DNA of 39,599 nucleotides, taken from Psychromonas sp. MB-3u-54. Lineage in GTDB: Bacteria > Pseudomonadota > Gammaproteobacteria > Enterobacterales > Psychromonadaceae. The notes under the pieces were generated by a model. It was not told the origin of the DNA. It made no database searches and worked only from the letters and a program-made list of their open reading frames with translations. Positions 1 to 8,904 of this stretch are shown in pieces. The stretch's first letter is position 1. Every line of letters starts with the position of its first letter. The stretch is taken from the NCBI RefSeq assembly GCF_002836415.1, contig NZ_PJBP01000106.1, positions 1 through 39,599 on the forward strand. Reading direction: 5' to 3'. The position numbers and the translations under genes were made by a program.

Positions 1-27
1 AATCGAAAGTGTACGCGTTTATCATTT

Positions 28-59
28 AAGAAAAAGGGAGCCTTAAGTACAGCTCCCTT
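28..59 (-). terminator. Possible minus-strand hairpin terminator at window start
   Basis: AAGGGAGC (34-41) pairs with GCTCCCTT (52-59) across a 10-nt loop. The only uridine-rich tail lies on the minus strand (A31-A35), so as an intrinsic terminator it would end a transcript coming from the right on the minus strand. No minus-strand gene is visible there, so it may end a small RNA, be bidirectional, or be fortuitous. Confidence 0.3.
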
Positions 60-369
60 CCCGCCCATTAAAGCCGCCATGGATAGACTCAATTAGTCGG
101 TTACTCAGCAGGTCAACTGCGTAAGTGACTAAATATAAAAGTATAAAATTATTTTTCCCGTTGATAAAACAGTGAACTGACGCACTCTATTTTCCATGTT
201 TTTTTGAAAACAAAGGTAACAAGTTTATATTTTTGACTACCCTTAAACAAAGGTAATGAGATTAAATTACTTATTTTCATTAGTTATCGGCTAATGAGTT
301 TTGACAAATATCAAGGATGAACAACTGCGTCTTGGTTGTTTGCACTTTTGCCTATGATCAGGGGGAATT
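60..369. other. Gene-free leader region upstream of prkA
   Basis: No credible ORF is present. The stretch is AT-rich and should hold the promoter of the prkA-yeaH-spoVR operon, but I could not find a convincing sigma-70 or sigma-54 promoter. TTGACA at 301-306 lacks a -10 box at the right spacing. A 12-bp direct repeat, AAACAAAGGTAA, occurs at 208 and 245 (37 bp apart) and could be a regulator site. The prkA ribosome binding site AGGGGG lies just before the ATG. Confidence 0.5.
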
Positions 370-2292
370 ATGAGTCTTTTAGAGCACTATCGTCAGCGTT
401 ACGACAATGTCAAAGAAGAAGAGATGTCCATTCAGGAATATCTGGCACTATGTAAGAAGGATCCTGGTACCTATGCTTCTGCGGCAGAAAGAATGCTAAT
501 GGCTATTGGTGAACCTGAACTGATCGATACTTCCCACGATCCTCGTTTAAGCCGCATTTTTTCCAATAAAGTCATCAAACGCTATGCCACGTTTGATGAC
601 TTCTACGGTATGGAAGAGTGCATTGAAAATATCGTTTCCTATTTTAAACATGCAGCACAAGGCCTGGAAGAAAGGAAACAAATCATTTATTTGCTGGGCC
701 CCGTTGGTGGTGGTAAATCATCATTAGCAGAAAAGCTAAAATCACTGATGGAAAAACAGCCTATCTACTGCATTAAAGGCTCCCCGGTGTTTGAATCACC
801 ACTGGGTTTGTTTGATCCGGAAGAAGATGGACAAATACTCAGCGAAGATTATGGCATCGCGAAACGTTATATCAGCACTATAATGTCGCCCTGGGCAGGC
901 AAACGCTTACAGGAATATAATGGTGATATCAGTCAATTTCGAGTGGTTAAAGTCTACCCTTCTATTCTTAATCAAATAGCGATTTCAAAAACCGAGCCGG
1001 GTGATGAAAATAATCAGGATATTTCATCTCTGGTAGGTAAGGTTGATATTCGCCAACTTGAAGATTTTTCGCAAAATGACGCCGATGCTTACAGTTTCTC
1101 GGGCGCTTTATGCCGCTCAAACCAAGGTTTGATGGAATTTGTGGAGATGTTTAAAGCGCCGATCAAGGTACTTCACCCGTTATTAACCGCCACCCAGGAG
1201 AGTAATTACAACAGTACTGAGGGCTTAAGTGCCATTCCCTTTGACGGTATTATTCTTGCTCATTCCAACGAATCAGAATGGCAAACCTTCAAAAACAATA
1301 AAAATAATGAAGCGTTTATTGATCGTGTCTACATTGTAAAAATTCCCTACTGCCTGCGGGTATCTGAAGAAATTAAAATTTATGAAAAATTATTAGAAAA
1401 CAGTTCGTTGTATGCTGCGCATTGCGCCCCGGATACGCTCAGTATGCTCGCCAAGTTTGTTATTTTGTCGCGCTTGAAAGAGCCTGAAAATTCCAATACC
1501 TATTCAAAAATGAAGGTCTATGACGGTGAGAACTTAAAAGACAGGGATCCGAAAGCTAAATCGATGCAGGAATACAAAGATACAGCGGGTGTTGATGAAG
1601 CGATGGATGGTTTATCAACCCGCTTTGCTTTTAAAATACTCTCTAAAGTATTTAATTTTGATCCCACTGAAATTGCTGCCAATCCGGTACATTTATTGTA
1701 TGTATTAGAACAGCAGATTGAACAGCAACAGTTTAAAAAAGAGTTACAGGAAAAATATTTAGCTTTTATAAAAGAATTTATTGCCCCGCGCTATATAGAC
1801 TTTATCGGCAAAGAAATTCAAACCGCCTATTTAGAATCCTATGCTGAATACGGTCAAAATATCTTTGACCGTTATGTCACCTATGCTGATTTTTGGATTC
1901 AAGATCAAGACTTCAGAGCACCGGAAACCGGGGAAATGTTAGATCGAAATTCCCTTAATGAAGAGCTCGAAAAAATAGAAAAACCGGCGGGGATAAGTAA
2001 TCCAAAAGATTTCCGTAATGAAGTGGTGAATTTTGTGCTGCGCGCACGCGCAAATAACGAAGGTAAAAATCCAAATTGGAACGGTTACCAGAAACTACGT
2101 ACCGTTATAGAGAAAAAAATGTTCTCCAATACAGAAGATTTATTGCCGGTTATTTCATTTAATGCCAAAGCGTCAGCAGATGACCAGCATAAACACAAAG
2201 AATTTGTCGATCGTATGCAGGACCGGGGGTATACCGAAAAACAGGTGCGCTTACTTTCCGAATGGTATTTACGGGTTAGAAAATCACAATGA
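370..2292 (+). CDS. prkA: PrkA family serine protein kinase (YeaG)
   Basis: This 640-residue protein matches the full length of E. coli YeaG (about 644 aa). The Walker A motif GPVGGGKSS is at about residues 110-118 in an AAA-type N-terminal domain. The remainder is the PrkA C-terminal domain, which resembles a eukaryotic-type kinase fold. YeaG/PrkA is known as a cytosolic Ser/Thr kinase induced by nitrogen starvation and stationary phase. The ATG start has a strong Shine-Dalgarno AGGGGG about 5 nt upstream. It is the first gene of a unit with yeaH (2383) and spoVR (3654), an arrangement conserved in many gammaproteobacteria. Family assignment is secure; the substrate cannot be told from sequence. 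Confidence 0.97.
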   Translation: MSLLEHYRQRYDNVKEEEMSIQEYLALCKKDPGTYASAAERMLMAIGEPELIDTSHDPRLSRIFSNKVIKRYATFDDFYGMEECIENIVSYFKHAAQGLEERKQIIYLLGPVGGGKSSLAEKLKSLMEKQPIYCIKGSPVFESPLGLFDPEEDGQILSEDYGIAKRYISTIMSPWAGKRLQEYNGDISQFRVVKVYPSILNQIAISKTEPGDENNQDISSLVGKVDIRQLEDFSQNDADAYSFSGALCRSNQGLMEFVEMFKAPIKVLHPLLTATQESNYNSTEGLSAIPFDGIILAHSNESEWQTFKNNKNNEAFIDRVYIVKIPYCLRVSEEIKIYEKLLENSSLYAAHCAPDTLSMLAKFVILSRLKEPENSNTYSKMKVYDGENLKDRDPKAKSMQEYKDTAGVDEAMDGLSTRFAFKILSKVFNFDPTEIAANPVHLLYVLEQQIEQQQFKKELQEKYLAFIKEFIAPRYIDFIGKEIQTAYLESYAEYGQNIFDRYVTYADFWIQDQDFRAPETGEMLDRNSLNEELEKIEKPAGISNPKDFRNEVVNFVLRARANNEGKNPNWNGYQKLRTVIEKKMFSNTEDLLPVISFNAKASADDQHKHKEFVDRMQDRGYTEKQVRLLSEWYLRVRKSQ

Positions 2293-2320
2293 TTTATCTG
2301 GGTTAACTTAGGGGAATGTA

Positions 2321-2386
2321 ATGTTTTTTTATATTGATAAAAGTTCATTCCCTGCTATCAACTTTACCAATGGTGATTGCTTATGA
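2321..2386 (+). CDS. Putative 21-codon leader ORF coupled to yeaH
   Basis: ATG at 2321 follows a strong Shine-Dalgarno (AGGGGA, starting at 2310). The frame runs 21 codons, starting MFFYIDKSS, and stops at TGA 2384-2386. That stop overlaps the yeaH start as ATGA. The yeaH start itself has only a weak ribosome site, so the small ORF could deliver ribosomes by translational coupling. GGGAATG (2312-2318) can pair with CATTCCC (2346-2352), which would hide the small ORF's own Shine-Dalgarno. I do not recognise the peptide, and it could be fortuitous. Confidence 0.4.
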   Translation: MFFYIDKSSFPAINFTNGDCL

Positions 2387-3657
2387 GTTATATTGTTGAT
2401 CGCAGGCTAAATGCCAAAAAAAAGAGCACGGTTAATAGACAGCGCTTTTTGAAACGTTATCGTAAACATATCAAAAAAGCGGTGACGGATGCAATAAGCC
2501 GCCGCTCAATAACCGATATCGAACATGGCGAGGAGATACATATTCCCGCAGACGATATGAAAGAGTCTTTTTTCCACCATGGTCAAGGGGGACATGCCGA
2601 ACGCATATTACCCGGCAATCAAGATTTTATTGGTGGTGACCGCATTGAACGCCCCCCTTCCGGCGGTGGCTCGGGCAGTGGACCGGGTGCAAGTGATAGC
2701 GGGCAAGGTGAAGATGAATTTGTTTTTCAAATAACCCAGGCAGAGTTTCTTGATTTTATGTTTGATGAACTCGCCCTGCCTAATATGATTAAGCGCCAAT
2801 TGGTCGGTAGCGATGAATTTAAACTTCGTCAGGCAGGTTTTAGTAATCAGGGCTCACCCGGTCAAGTTGATGTTGTTCGATCATTAAGATCAGCACATGC
2901 ACGGCGCATTGCACTGACCTCCGGTAAGCGTAAAAAATTAAAAGAACTGGAACAACAGCTGCATTTATTAACGGCACAACAGCCCATTTTACAAAATCAG
3001 CTGGAGATTAAACAATTACGTGAAAAAATATCAGCGCTAAAATCACGCCTTAAGCGCGTTCCCTGGTTGGATGATTTTGATTTAAAATATCATCTGCGTG
3101 CTAAGGAACCGGCTCCGCAAGCTAAAGCGGTGATGTTTTGTATTATGGACGTTTCGGGCTCAATGAATCAGGCCACCAAAGAAATTGCGAAACGATTTTT
3201 TATTTTACTGTATCTGTTTATACAGCGAAATTATCAGCGTACGGAGATTGTTTTTATACGTCACCATACCGTCGCCATGGAGGTTGATGAGCAGGAATTT
3301 TTTTATTCACGAGAAACCGGCGGCACGATTGTATCCAGCGCATTAAAATTGATGGAGCAGATTATTGAACAGCGCTATCCGCTTGGCGACTGGAATATCT
3401 ATGCGGCACAAGCATCCGATGGCGATAATTGGAATAATGACTCAGCCGTTTGTACAGAGGTTTTGTGCAAGGGACTGCTACCTAAATTACAATATTTTTC
3501 CTATATTGAGATCACCCCTAATGCTCACCAATTACTCTGGCATGCTTATCAGCAGGTAAAGGAAAATTTTCCTGAGACTTTTGCCATGGAACAGGTGGTT
3601 GATGCGGCTGAGATCTATACTGTATTTCGCGAAATATTTCACAAGCAGGTAATATGA
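2383..3657 (+). CDS. yeaH: YeaH/YhbH family protein (DUF444)
   Basis: This 424-residue protein has the DUF444 layout. It has a basic N-terminus and a Gly/Ser-rich low-complexity linker at about residues 90-110. A coiled, charged segment lies at about 185-225, and a C-terminal von Willebrand A-like domain carries a MIDAS motif, DVSGSMN, at about residue 258. The partner genes prkA and spoVR are its usual neighbours, and the three are thought to act together in stationary-phase or nitrogen-stress signalling; the biochemical role of YeaH is not established. I chose ATG 2383 over the in-frame TTG at 2377, which lacks a better ribosome site. The stop overlaps the spoVR start (ATGA), indicating coupled translation. 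Confidence 0.95.
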   Translation: MSYIVDRRLNAKKKSTVNRQRFLKRYRKHIKKAVTDAISRRSITDIEHGEEIHIPADDMKESFFHHGQGGHAERILPGNQDFIGGDRIERPPSGGGSGSGPGASDSGQGEDEFVFQITQAEFLDFMFDELALPNMIKRQLVGSDEFKLRQAGFSNQGSPGQVDVVRSLRSAHARRIALTSGKRKKLKELEQQLHLLTAQQPILQNQLEIKQLREKISALKSRLKRVPWLDDFDLKYHLRAKEPAPQAKAVMFCIMDVSGSMNQATKEIAKRFFILLYLFIQRNYQRTEIVFIRHHTVAMEVDEQEFFYSRETGGTIVSSALKLMEQIIEQRYPLGDWNIYAAQASDGDNWNNDSAVCTEVLCKGLLPKLQYFSYIEITPNAHQLLWHAYQQVKENFPETFAMEQVVDAAEIYTVFREIFHKQVI

Positions 3658-5177
3658 AACAGAAACCGATTTCTACCACATCCGAATGGACCTTCGAACT
3701 GATTGAAGCCTATGACAGTGAAATAGGTAAAATAGCAGCTGAGTTTGGTCTGGATACTTATCCGAATCAAATTGAGGTTATCAGCTCTGAGCAGATGATG
3801 GATGCTTACGCCTCAACGGGAATGCCCTTGGGTTACCACCATTGGTCCTACGGCAAGCAGTTCATCAGTACCGAACGTTCCTACCAACGCGGGCATATGG
3901 GTCTGGCTTATGAAATAGTCATTAATTCAAATCCTTGTATTGCCTACCTGATGGAAGAAAATACGATGACCATGCAGGCATTGGTGATCGCCCATGCCTG
4001 TTACGGACACAACTCTTTTTTCAAAGGTAACTATTTATTTAAAACCTGGACAGATGCAGACGCTATTATCGACTATCTTCTTTTTGCTAAAAAATACATT
4101 GCTGAATGTGAAGAAAAGCACGGTATTAGTGCAGTGGAAAGTATTATTGATTCTTGCCACGCGATTATGAATTATGGCGTAGATCGTTATAAACGCCCTC
4201 ACCCGATATCGGCTGAAAAGGAGCATAATCGTCAGCAAAAACGCGAAGAGAGTCGGCAAAAGATGGTCAATGATTTATGGCGCACAATACCCCAGGGAAA
4301 AACAGAAAATATCAACAACAGCAAGCACTTTCCCGAAGAGCCCGAGGAAAATATACTTTATTTTATCGAAAAAAATGCGCCCTTGTTACAATCATGGCAG
4401 AGAGAAGTGGTACGTATAGTGCGTAAAATATCTCAATATTTTTACCCGCAACGTCAAACTCAAGTAATGAATGAAGGTTGGGCGTGTTTTTGGCACTACA
4501 CCCTGGTCAATGAAATGTACAATCGGGGATTGGTCACTGAAGGTTTTATATTGGAATTTTTACAATCACATACCAGCGTCATTTATCAGCCTCCTTTTGA
4601 CAGTGAATATTTTAGCGGGATTAATCCTTATTCCCTCGGCTTTAGTATGATGACCGACATCCGCCGTATCTGCGAATATCCCAGCGATGAAGATAAACAA
4701 TGGTTTCCCGAACTTGCCGGCAGTGATTGGAAAACAAGTTTGGATCAGGCAATGCGTAATTTTAAGGATGAAAGTTTTATTCTGCAGTATTTATCACCCA
4801 AAGTAATACGTGATTTAAAGCTGTTTTGTATTGTTGATGATGACAAAAACCCCTACATTGAAGTCAGCGCAATTCATGATAATGATGGCTACCAGCGTAT
4901 TCGGGAATCACTTGCGGGTCTCTATAATTTAGGTGATCAGGAACCTGATATACAAGTTTACAGTGTTGATCTTGAAGGTGACCGCTCACTAACCCTTAAC
5001 CACAAGCAGTATGACCGTAAACCATTGGGGGATTCAACGACCGAGGTTTTAAAGCATATTCATCGTTTATGGGGATTTGATATCCATTTACATTCCATAG
5101 AAAAAAAAGAGGTAACTAAAAGCTATCACTGTCCACCTGTCGGTGTTGCTGAAGCTCACCCCGCTAAAGCAAGGTGA
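3654..5177 (+). CDS. ycgB: SpoVR family protein (YcgB-like)
   Basis: The 507-residue length is typical of the SpoVR/YcgB family (about 510 aa). Hallmarks visible here are the N-terminal block around residues 55-80 ([11 protein letters not shown]), a [10 protein letters not shown] block near 112, and a [10 protein letters not shown] block near 270. In sporulating bacilli SpoVR affects cortex formation; in non-sporulators its role with PrkA and YeaH is not well defined. It is the last gene of the operon, its ATG overlapping the yeaH stop by four bases. Oddly, a 7/8-bp satellite begins immediately after the stop codon, and no intrinsic terminator is recognisable before it. Confidence 0.96.
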   Translation: MKQKPISTTSEWTFELIEAYDSEIGKIAAEFGLDTYPNQIEVISSEQMMDAYASTGMPLGYHHWSYGKQFISTERSYQRGHMGLAYEIVINSNPCIAYLMEENTMTMQALVIAHACYGHNSFFKGNYLFKTWTDADAIIDYLLFAKKYIAECEEKHGISAVESIIDSCHAIMNYGVDRYKRPHPISAEKEHNRQQKREESRQKMVNDLWRTIPQGKTENINNSKHFPEEPEENILYFIEKNAPLLQSWQREVVRIVRKISQYFYPQRQTQVMNEGWACFWHYTLVNEMYNRGLVTEGFILEFLQSHTSVIYQPPFDSEYFSGINPYSLGFSMMTDIRRICEYPSDEDKQWFPELAGSDWKTSLDQAMRNFKDESFILQYLSPKVIRDLKLFCIVDDDKNPYIEVSAIHDNDGYQRIRESLAGLYNLGDQEPDIQVYSVDLEGDRSLTLNHKQYDRKPLGDSTTEVLKHIHRLWGFDIHLHSIEKKEVTKSYHCPPVGVAEAHPAKAR

Positions 5178-5321
5178 TGCTGCGAGCCTTCGATCTGCGA
5201 GCTTTCGAGCCTTCGAGCCTTCGAGCTTCGAGCTTCGAGCTTCGAGCCTTCGAGCCTTCGAGCCTTCGAGCCTTCGCGCTTTCCAGCTTCGAGCCTTGAG
5301 CGGCGAGCTCAATAGTTATCG

Positions 5322-5379
5322 GTAGGGTGCATTCCATGCACCGCAAGCAGCAGAAATCGGTGCGCGGAGCGCACCCTAC
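5322..5379. repeat. REP/BIME-like palindromic element inside array 1, copy 1
   Basis: Two hairpins sit in tandem: GTAGGGTGC..GCACC, then GGTGCGCGG..GCGCACCCTAC. The outer arms GTAGGGTGC and GCACCCTAC are inverted. It is preceded by CAATAGTTATCG, the same flank as copy 2. The same family recurs at 5590, 26035, 26186, 26336, 31268, 31484, 31700 and 31915. Confidence 0.85.
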
Positions 5380-5589
5380 TTCCAGCTTCCAGCTTTCGAG
5401 CTTTCGAGCTTTCGAGCTTCGAGCTTCGAGCCTTCGAGCTTCGAGCTTCGAGCCTTCGAGCTTCGAGCTTCGAGCCTTCGAGCTTCGAGCTTCGAGCTTC
5501 GAGCTTCGAGCTTCGAGCTTCGAGCCTTCGAGCTGCGAGCTTCGAGCTTTCGAGCTGCAAGCTGCAAGCTGCAAGCTCAATAGTTATCC

Positions 5590-5637
5590 GTAGGGTGCAT
5601 TCCATGCACCGCAATCGGTGCGCGGAGCGCACCCTAC
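5590..5637. repeat. REP/BIME-like palindromic element inside array 1, copy 2
   Basis: Same double-hairpin structure as the copy at 5322-5379 but with a linker about 10 bp shorter (lacking the AGCAGCAGAA stretch). It shares the upstream flank CAATAGTTATC and re-enters the satellite downstream. This suggests the element and its flank were duplicated within the array or inserted twice at a similar target. Confidence 0.85.
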
Positions 5638-5719
5638 TTTGAGCTTCGAGCTTTGCGCCTTCGGGCTTTCTAGCCTTCAAGCCTAGCTTTAAGCCGAACT
5701 CAGGTTAGTTATAAGCATT

Positions 5720-6958
5720 TTATTTGATACCAGACTCTTTTGCTTGCTTGATCAATTTCCAGGCAACACGGGCACATTTTTGTTTGCCATTGTTTATCTC
5801 TAATCCGATCCCGATACTTTGGCATAAGTACAAGTATGCACCTAATAGCCCCACGTCAGCGTATTTTGCAAAAAGGAAAGCACCTTGTTGGTAATCAGAA
5901 TAGGCTTCGCGACACGTATTTAAATCAGTCAGAGCAAGCGGGTTCCAATCTTTGCATAAAATTTGACTTAACAGCGCGATAAAAAAGCCTTCTTCTTCAC
6001 TGTAATTTTCATCCTGCAAAGTTTCAAATTTCTTTTTCTGCCGGTCTAACAGAGACATTAATCCCTGATTAGTTACGTCCTCCAAGTCAGGCTGTCCAAC
6101 ATATTTAAAATTGTTTTCATTGGTAAATTCGTATGGCGGTTCGCTTGCTGACAGGGATACTTCAAAAGAAACTAAAGGGTTATCGGCTTCTGCTGCGTTA
6201 TAATCTACGCATATAACATTTTTTGATTGCGCTTCAGGCAGTCCTGTTAAGCTGTAATGTCCGATGACAACGGGTTTAACATGCCCCTGCTGCTCATAAG
6301 CCCGCCACCACCCAGGAATAATGCCCGTAATATCAAAAAGGGATTCATCCTTCGGAGGGTATTCAGCGCCCTTTAATAAGGTTTCAAATAATGCAAATAA
6401 CGCATGGTTTGAATCAAATGCATTTCCCCAATACGCCTCTTTTAAACTATTATCATTATTCAGGTAGGGTTCAATGGCGTTAAGGGCAGGCTCATCCCAA
6501 CAGGCATGGATCGCAGACACAGATTCAAAATCGATAAATAATGGCAGTTTTTTAAACCAATTTATCCAATAGAGATGTTGATCCGAACCTTCACCTAAGA
6601 TCTCTAAAAAGCGTTGATGCTGCATAAAATTGTGAGCAGAGTGTGCCCTTGCCCACTCTCCCGGCCTCAATTCCGTGGCCCAACCTATTGCATTAAACTC
6701 GTCTTCACCCAGTAAACAACAGGCATGATTTTGAGCAACAAGAGACTCTACCAACTGCAGTAAACTTAACTGATCCGCCTCAACACCGGGGGTGCTATCA
6801 ATAAGATTACCCATGAATACCAGTTGGGTGTGACCAACATTCGATTCAAGATTATCAAGATCAACAGACAGAAGATCAAGCAGCCTAAGCAGTTTTTTAT
6901 ATTGGCCGTGAATATCACCGATGAAATACAGCCGCTTTATATGAACATCATTTAACAT
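5720..6958 (-). CDS. Divergent calcineurin-like metallophosphoesterase
   Basis: This protein of about 412 residues opens with a metallophosphoesterase motif, FIGDIHGQ (about residues 13-20). The next family motifs are degenerate. GDxxDRG appears as GNLIDSTPG, and the expected GNHE position reads GEDE. A later GHYSLTG block resembles the GH motif, and HACWDEP may supply another ligand. The N-terminal 280 residues therefore look like a PPP/ApaH-type phosphatase with altered metal ligands; the C-terminal part is alpha-helical and not recognised. I preferred ATG 6958 to the upstream TTG at 6970 because a GGA-containing site precedes it. It follows the kinase-like gene by about 100 bp on the same strand. 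Activity and substrate are uncertain. Confidence 0.75.
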   Translation of the reverse strand: MLNDVHIKRLYFIGDIHGQYKKLLRLLDLLSVDLDNLESNVGHTQLVFMGNLIDSTPGVEADQLSLLQLVESLVAQNHACCLLGEDEFNAIGWATELRPGEWARAHSAHNFMQHQRFLEILGEGSDQHLYWINWFKKLPLFIDFESVSAIHACWDEPALNAIEPYLNNDNSLKEAYWGNAFDSNHALFALFETLLKGAEYPPKDESLFDITGIIPGWWRAYEQQGHVKPVVIGHYSLTGLPEAQSKNVICVDYNAAEADNPLVSFEVSLSASEPPYEFTNENNFKYVGQPDLEDVTNQGLMSLLDRQKKKFETLQDENYSEEEGFFIALLSQILCKDWNPLALTDLNTCREAYSDYQQGAFLFAKYADVGLLGAYLYLCQSIGIGLEINNGKQKCARVAWKLIKQAKESGIK

Positions 6959-7057
6959 ATTAGAATCCAATAACGCTATGTTGATAGTGTGTGATTAAAA
7001 GTTTAGTTTAAATGTGTCAATTGAGTGGCTGATTTTGACGATAATAATGGCAATTGA

Positions 7058-7435
7058 TTAGGGCTGCCAGTTTTTCTTCATTTTATTGATGGATAACAGG
7101 TCAACATCATGGCTGTTCGCATAGTTACCGGTACAGATTTTAATGCTTAATATGGCATTAAATAATTTAGCCTGCTTACGGTAAGGTGCTATTTCCCAAT
7201 GCCGCACAAAAGTGTTCGCGATGACCACATCTTCACCTCGACTTAAATAATATTTGCATTGGTTTTGACACCATAAATGTGCTTCTTTTAATCGCCGAGC
7301 ATCAAACTGGTATTCACCCTGTTTGTTTACAAAATACATATCCGCTTCTAAATGCACTGCATTTAATGTTTTTGCTAAGGTCGACTTACCACTGCCCGGT
7401 AATCCGCGAATTAAGGTGAGCTTAGGTCTGTTCAA
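7058..7435 (-). CDS. P-loop kinase-like protein (N4BP2/polynucleotide-kinase-like)
   Basis: A 125-residue single-domain P-loop protein. Walker A is GLPGSGKST (about residues 10-18). Further signatures are EADMYF, AHLWCQNQ, and a VVIANTFV block (about 71-78), which is the pattern of the bacterial AAA_33 / NEDD4-binding-protein-2 type kinase family related to polynucleotide 5'-kinases. The start is TTG, supported by a Shine-Dalgarno AGGGGA 7 nt upstream on the minus strand. It begins 1 nt after the stop of the MATE gene, so the two are co-transcribed. The nucleic-acid or small-molecule substrate is not known. Confidence 0.8.
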   Translation of the reverse strand: MNRPKLTLIRGLPGSGKSTLAKTLNAVHLEADMYFVNKQGEYQFDARRLKEAHLWCQNQCKYYLSRGEDVVIANTFVRHWEIAPYRKQAKLFNAILSIKICTGNYANSHDVDLLSINKMKKNWQP

Positions 7436-7436
7436 A

Positions 7437-8813
7437 TTATTTTCCCCTGCTGGTTTTCAAGTCAAGATTAGGCTTCAAAACAGGCTCTATTTCCGGAACG
7501 GCGGGTTTCATTTTTTTAATGGCATGATAATAAAGACTCCAAGCCATTAAACCCGCCAGAGCATTACCAAGCATGGCACCAATAATAACCCCCTCTAACA
7601 GCCACAACTGGCTTGCTATCCAGACGACAGGCAGGTAACAGAGGAACAGACGTAAGGTTGAAATAAGCAATGCGCGCATCGGCATTTCCAGTGAATTACA
7701 GACCGAAACCATTAACATGCAGACACCCAATGAACCTAAACTAATGGGTACCAGCAGTAAATACTGATAAATAACGCTTTGAACTTGACTGTCTGCACTG
7801 AAAAATGATGCTAAGGGCGCGGCAAAAACAAATAAAAGAGCGGCTAATATCGCCTGTAAAAGAAGACTAAAGATAACCACTATTTTAACTAAACTAATAA
7901 TTTTCGTACAATCTTTGGCGCCATATAATCGCCCAACCATAGGCGGCAGTGACATGGTCAAGGCCAGCACAACAACTAAAGTAAAAAACTCAATGCGCGA
8001 TGCCATTGCCCATCCGGCTACCGCAGCAGCCCCGAAAACGGCCACAATTTTAGTCACAAAAACAGATGCCAGCGGGGGTAATAATTGCCCCATCATAGCG
8101 GGCGTCATTATTGCGTTAACCTCTTTGATTGACTTCCATACGGGCAAAGAAGCCCAATCAAAGGAGATCCAGTTTTTGTTCACTAATTTAGGGAGAATAA
8201 TGAACATGCCAATGCTGAATGAGCAGATGGTTGCGATCGCCGCCCCCTGCAAACCTAAATCGAAATAAAAGATAAAAATCGGGTCCAGGGCGATATTAAT
8301 AATGCTGGTTGCCATCATTAAGATACCCGGTAGAAAATTGTTACCATGAGAGCGGCAAATACTATAAGTAAAATACAGCATTGCACCTAACCATGCACTG
8401 CATAACCACGTAGGCCAGTATTGATTTATATAGGGATTCACATCAGCTGATGCGCCTAACAGGGTTAATATTTGCTGGCGCATAAACCACATAATAAGTG
8501 CGATGACAAAGACGCCAACGGCGCCCATTATAATGACTAACCCGCCAATCTGTCTGGCTCTATTGTCCTTTTTTTGGCCTAACATTCTTGAAATAACCGC
8601 CGTTGTAGCAATACCTAATCCCACCTGCAGACCAATAACCAGCATCTGTAATGGCATAGTAAAACCCTGTGCTGCTAATGGCAAAACGCCTAGTTGACTT
8701 ATAAAAGCACTGTCTGCCAGTTGAAAGCTCATTAAAGACAAAATGCCAAAGACCATTGGCCAGGTTTGCTTAAAAATATCTCTGGCGAGGGCGATTATTT
8801 CTGTTCTGTTCAT
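7437..8813 (-). CDS. MATE family multidrug/Na+ efflux transporter
   Basis: About 458 residues with roughly 12 hydrophobic segments in two similar halves, as in NorM/DinF-type MATE transporters. An N-terminal QLADSAFISQLG block matches the first-helix signature of the family. Such proteins export cationic drugs or metabolites using Na+ or H+ gradients across the inner membrane. I chose ATG 8813 (AAGG 5-8 nt upstream) over a TTG at 8825. It is the first gene of a three-gene minus-strand unit with the P-loop kinase-like gene and the phosphoesterase. Whether function is shared or only transcription is unknown. Confidence 0.92.
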   Translation of the reverse strand: MNRTEIIALARDIFKQTWPMVFGILSLMSFQLADSAFISQLGVLPLAAQGFTMPLQMLVIGLQVGLGIATTAVISRMLGQKKDNRARQIGGLVIIMGAVGVFVIALIMWFMRQQILTLLGASADVNPYINQYWPTWLCSAWLGAMLYFTYSICRSHGNNFLPGILMMATSIINIALDPIFIFYFDLGLQGAAIATICSFSIGMFIILPKLVNKNWISFDWASLPVWKSIKEVNAIMTPAMMGQLLPPLASVFVTKIVAVFGAAAVAGWAMASRIEFFTLVVVLALTMSLPPMVGRLYGAKDCTKIISLVKIVVIFSLLLQAILAALLFVFAAPLASFFSADSQVQSVIYQYLLLVPISLGSLGVCMLMVSVCNSLEMPMRALLISTLRLFLCYLPVVWIASQLWLLEGVIIGAMLGNALAGLMAWSLYYHAIKKMKPAVPEIEPVLKPNLDLKTSRGK

Positions 8814-8904
8814 GTTGACCTTCAAGCTGCTTAAAATAATAATGACAAGCCGAAGATAATAACATTATCAAGCAGGGATTGGGGGAAAAACATACGGAGT
8901 TGGT

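Larger units (their letters stand above)
5178..5700. repeat. 7/8-bp satellite array 1 (GAGCTTC family)
   Basis: The stretch is built almost entirely of the words GAGCTTC, GAGCTGC (7 bp), GAGCCTTC and GAGCTTTC (8 bp), starting directly at the spoVR stop codon and fading out near 5700. The 7-bp phase leaves several reading frames open on both strands, producing spurious ORFs with ELRASSF- or LEARSSK-like repeats that are not genes. The word AGCTTCGAGCT is a small inverted repeat (AGCT-TCG-AGCT), so the RNA could form strings of mini-hairpins. The array lies between convergent genes and carries two REP-like palindromes. Confidence 0.95.

Noticed and set aside
330-358. Sigma-54 promoter upstream of prkA (TTGG..TTTGC)
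   Set aside because: GG and GC elements are 6 bp apart instead of 10, so the -24/-12 geometry fails.
5164-5680. Several open frames of 60-140 codons on both strands with LEARSSK/ELRASSF repeats
   Set aside because: They are by-products of a 7/8-bp satellite that lacks stop codons in many frames; no ribosome sites or known domains.
5178-5700. CRISPR array
   Set aside because: Words are 7-8 bp and contiguous, without unique spacers, and no cas genes are nearby.
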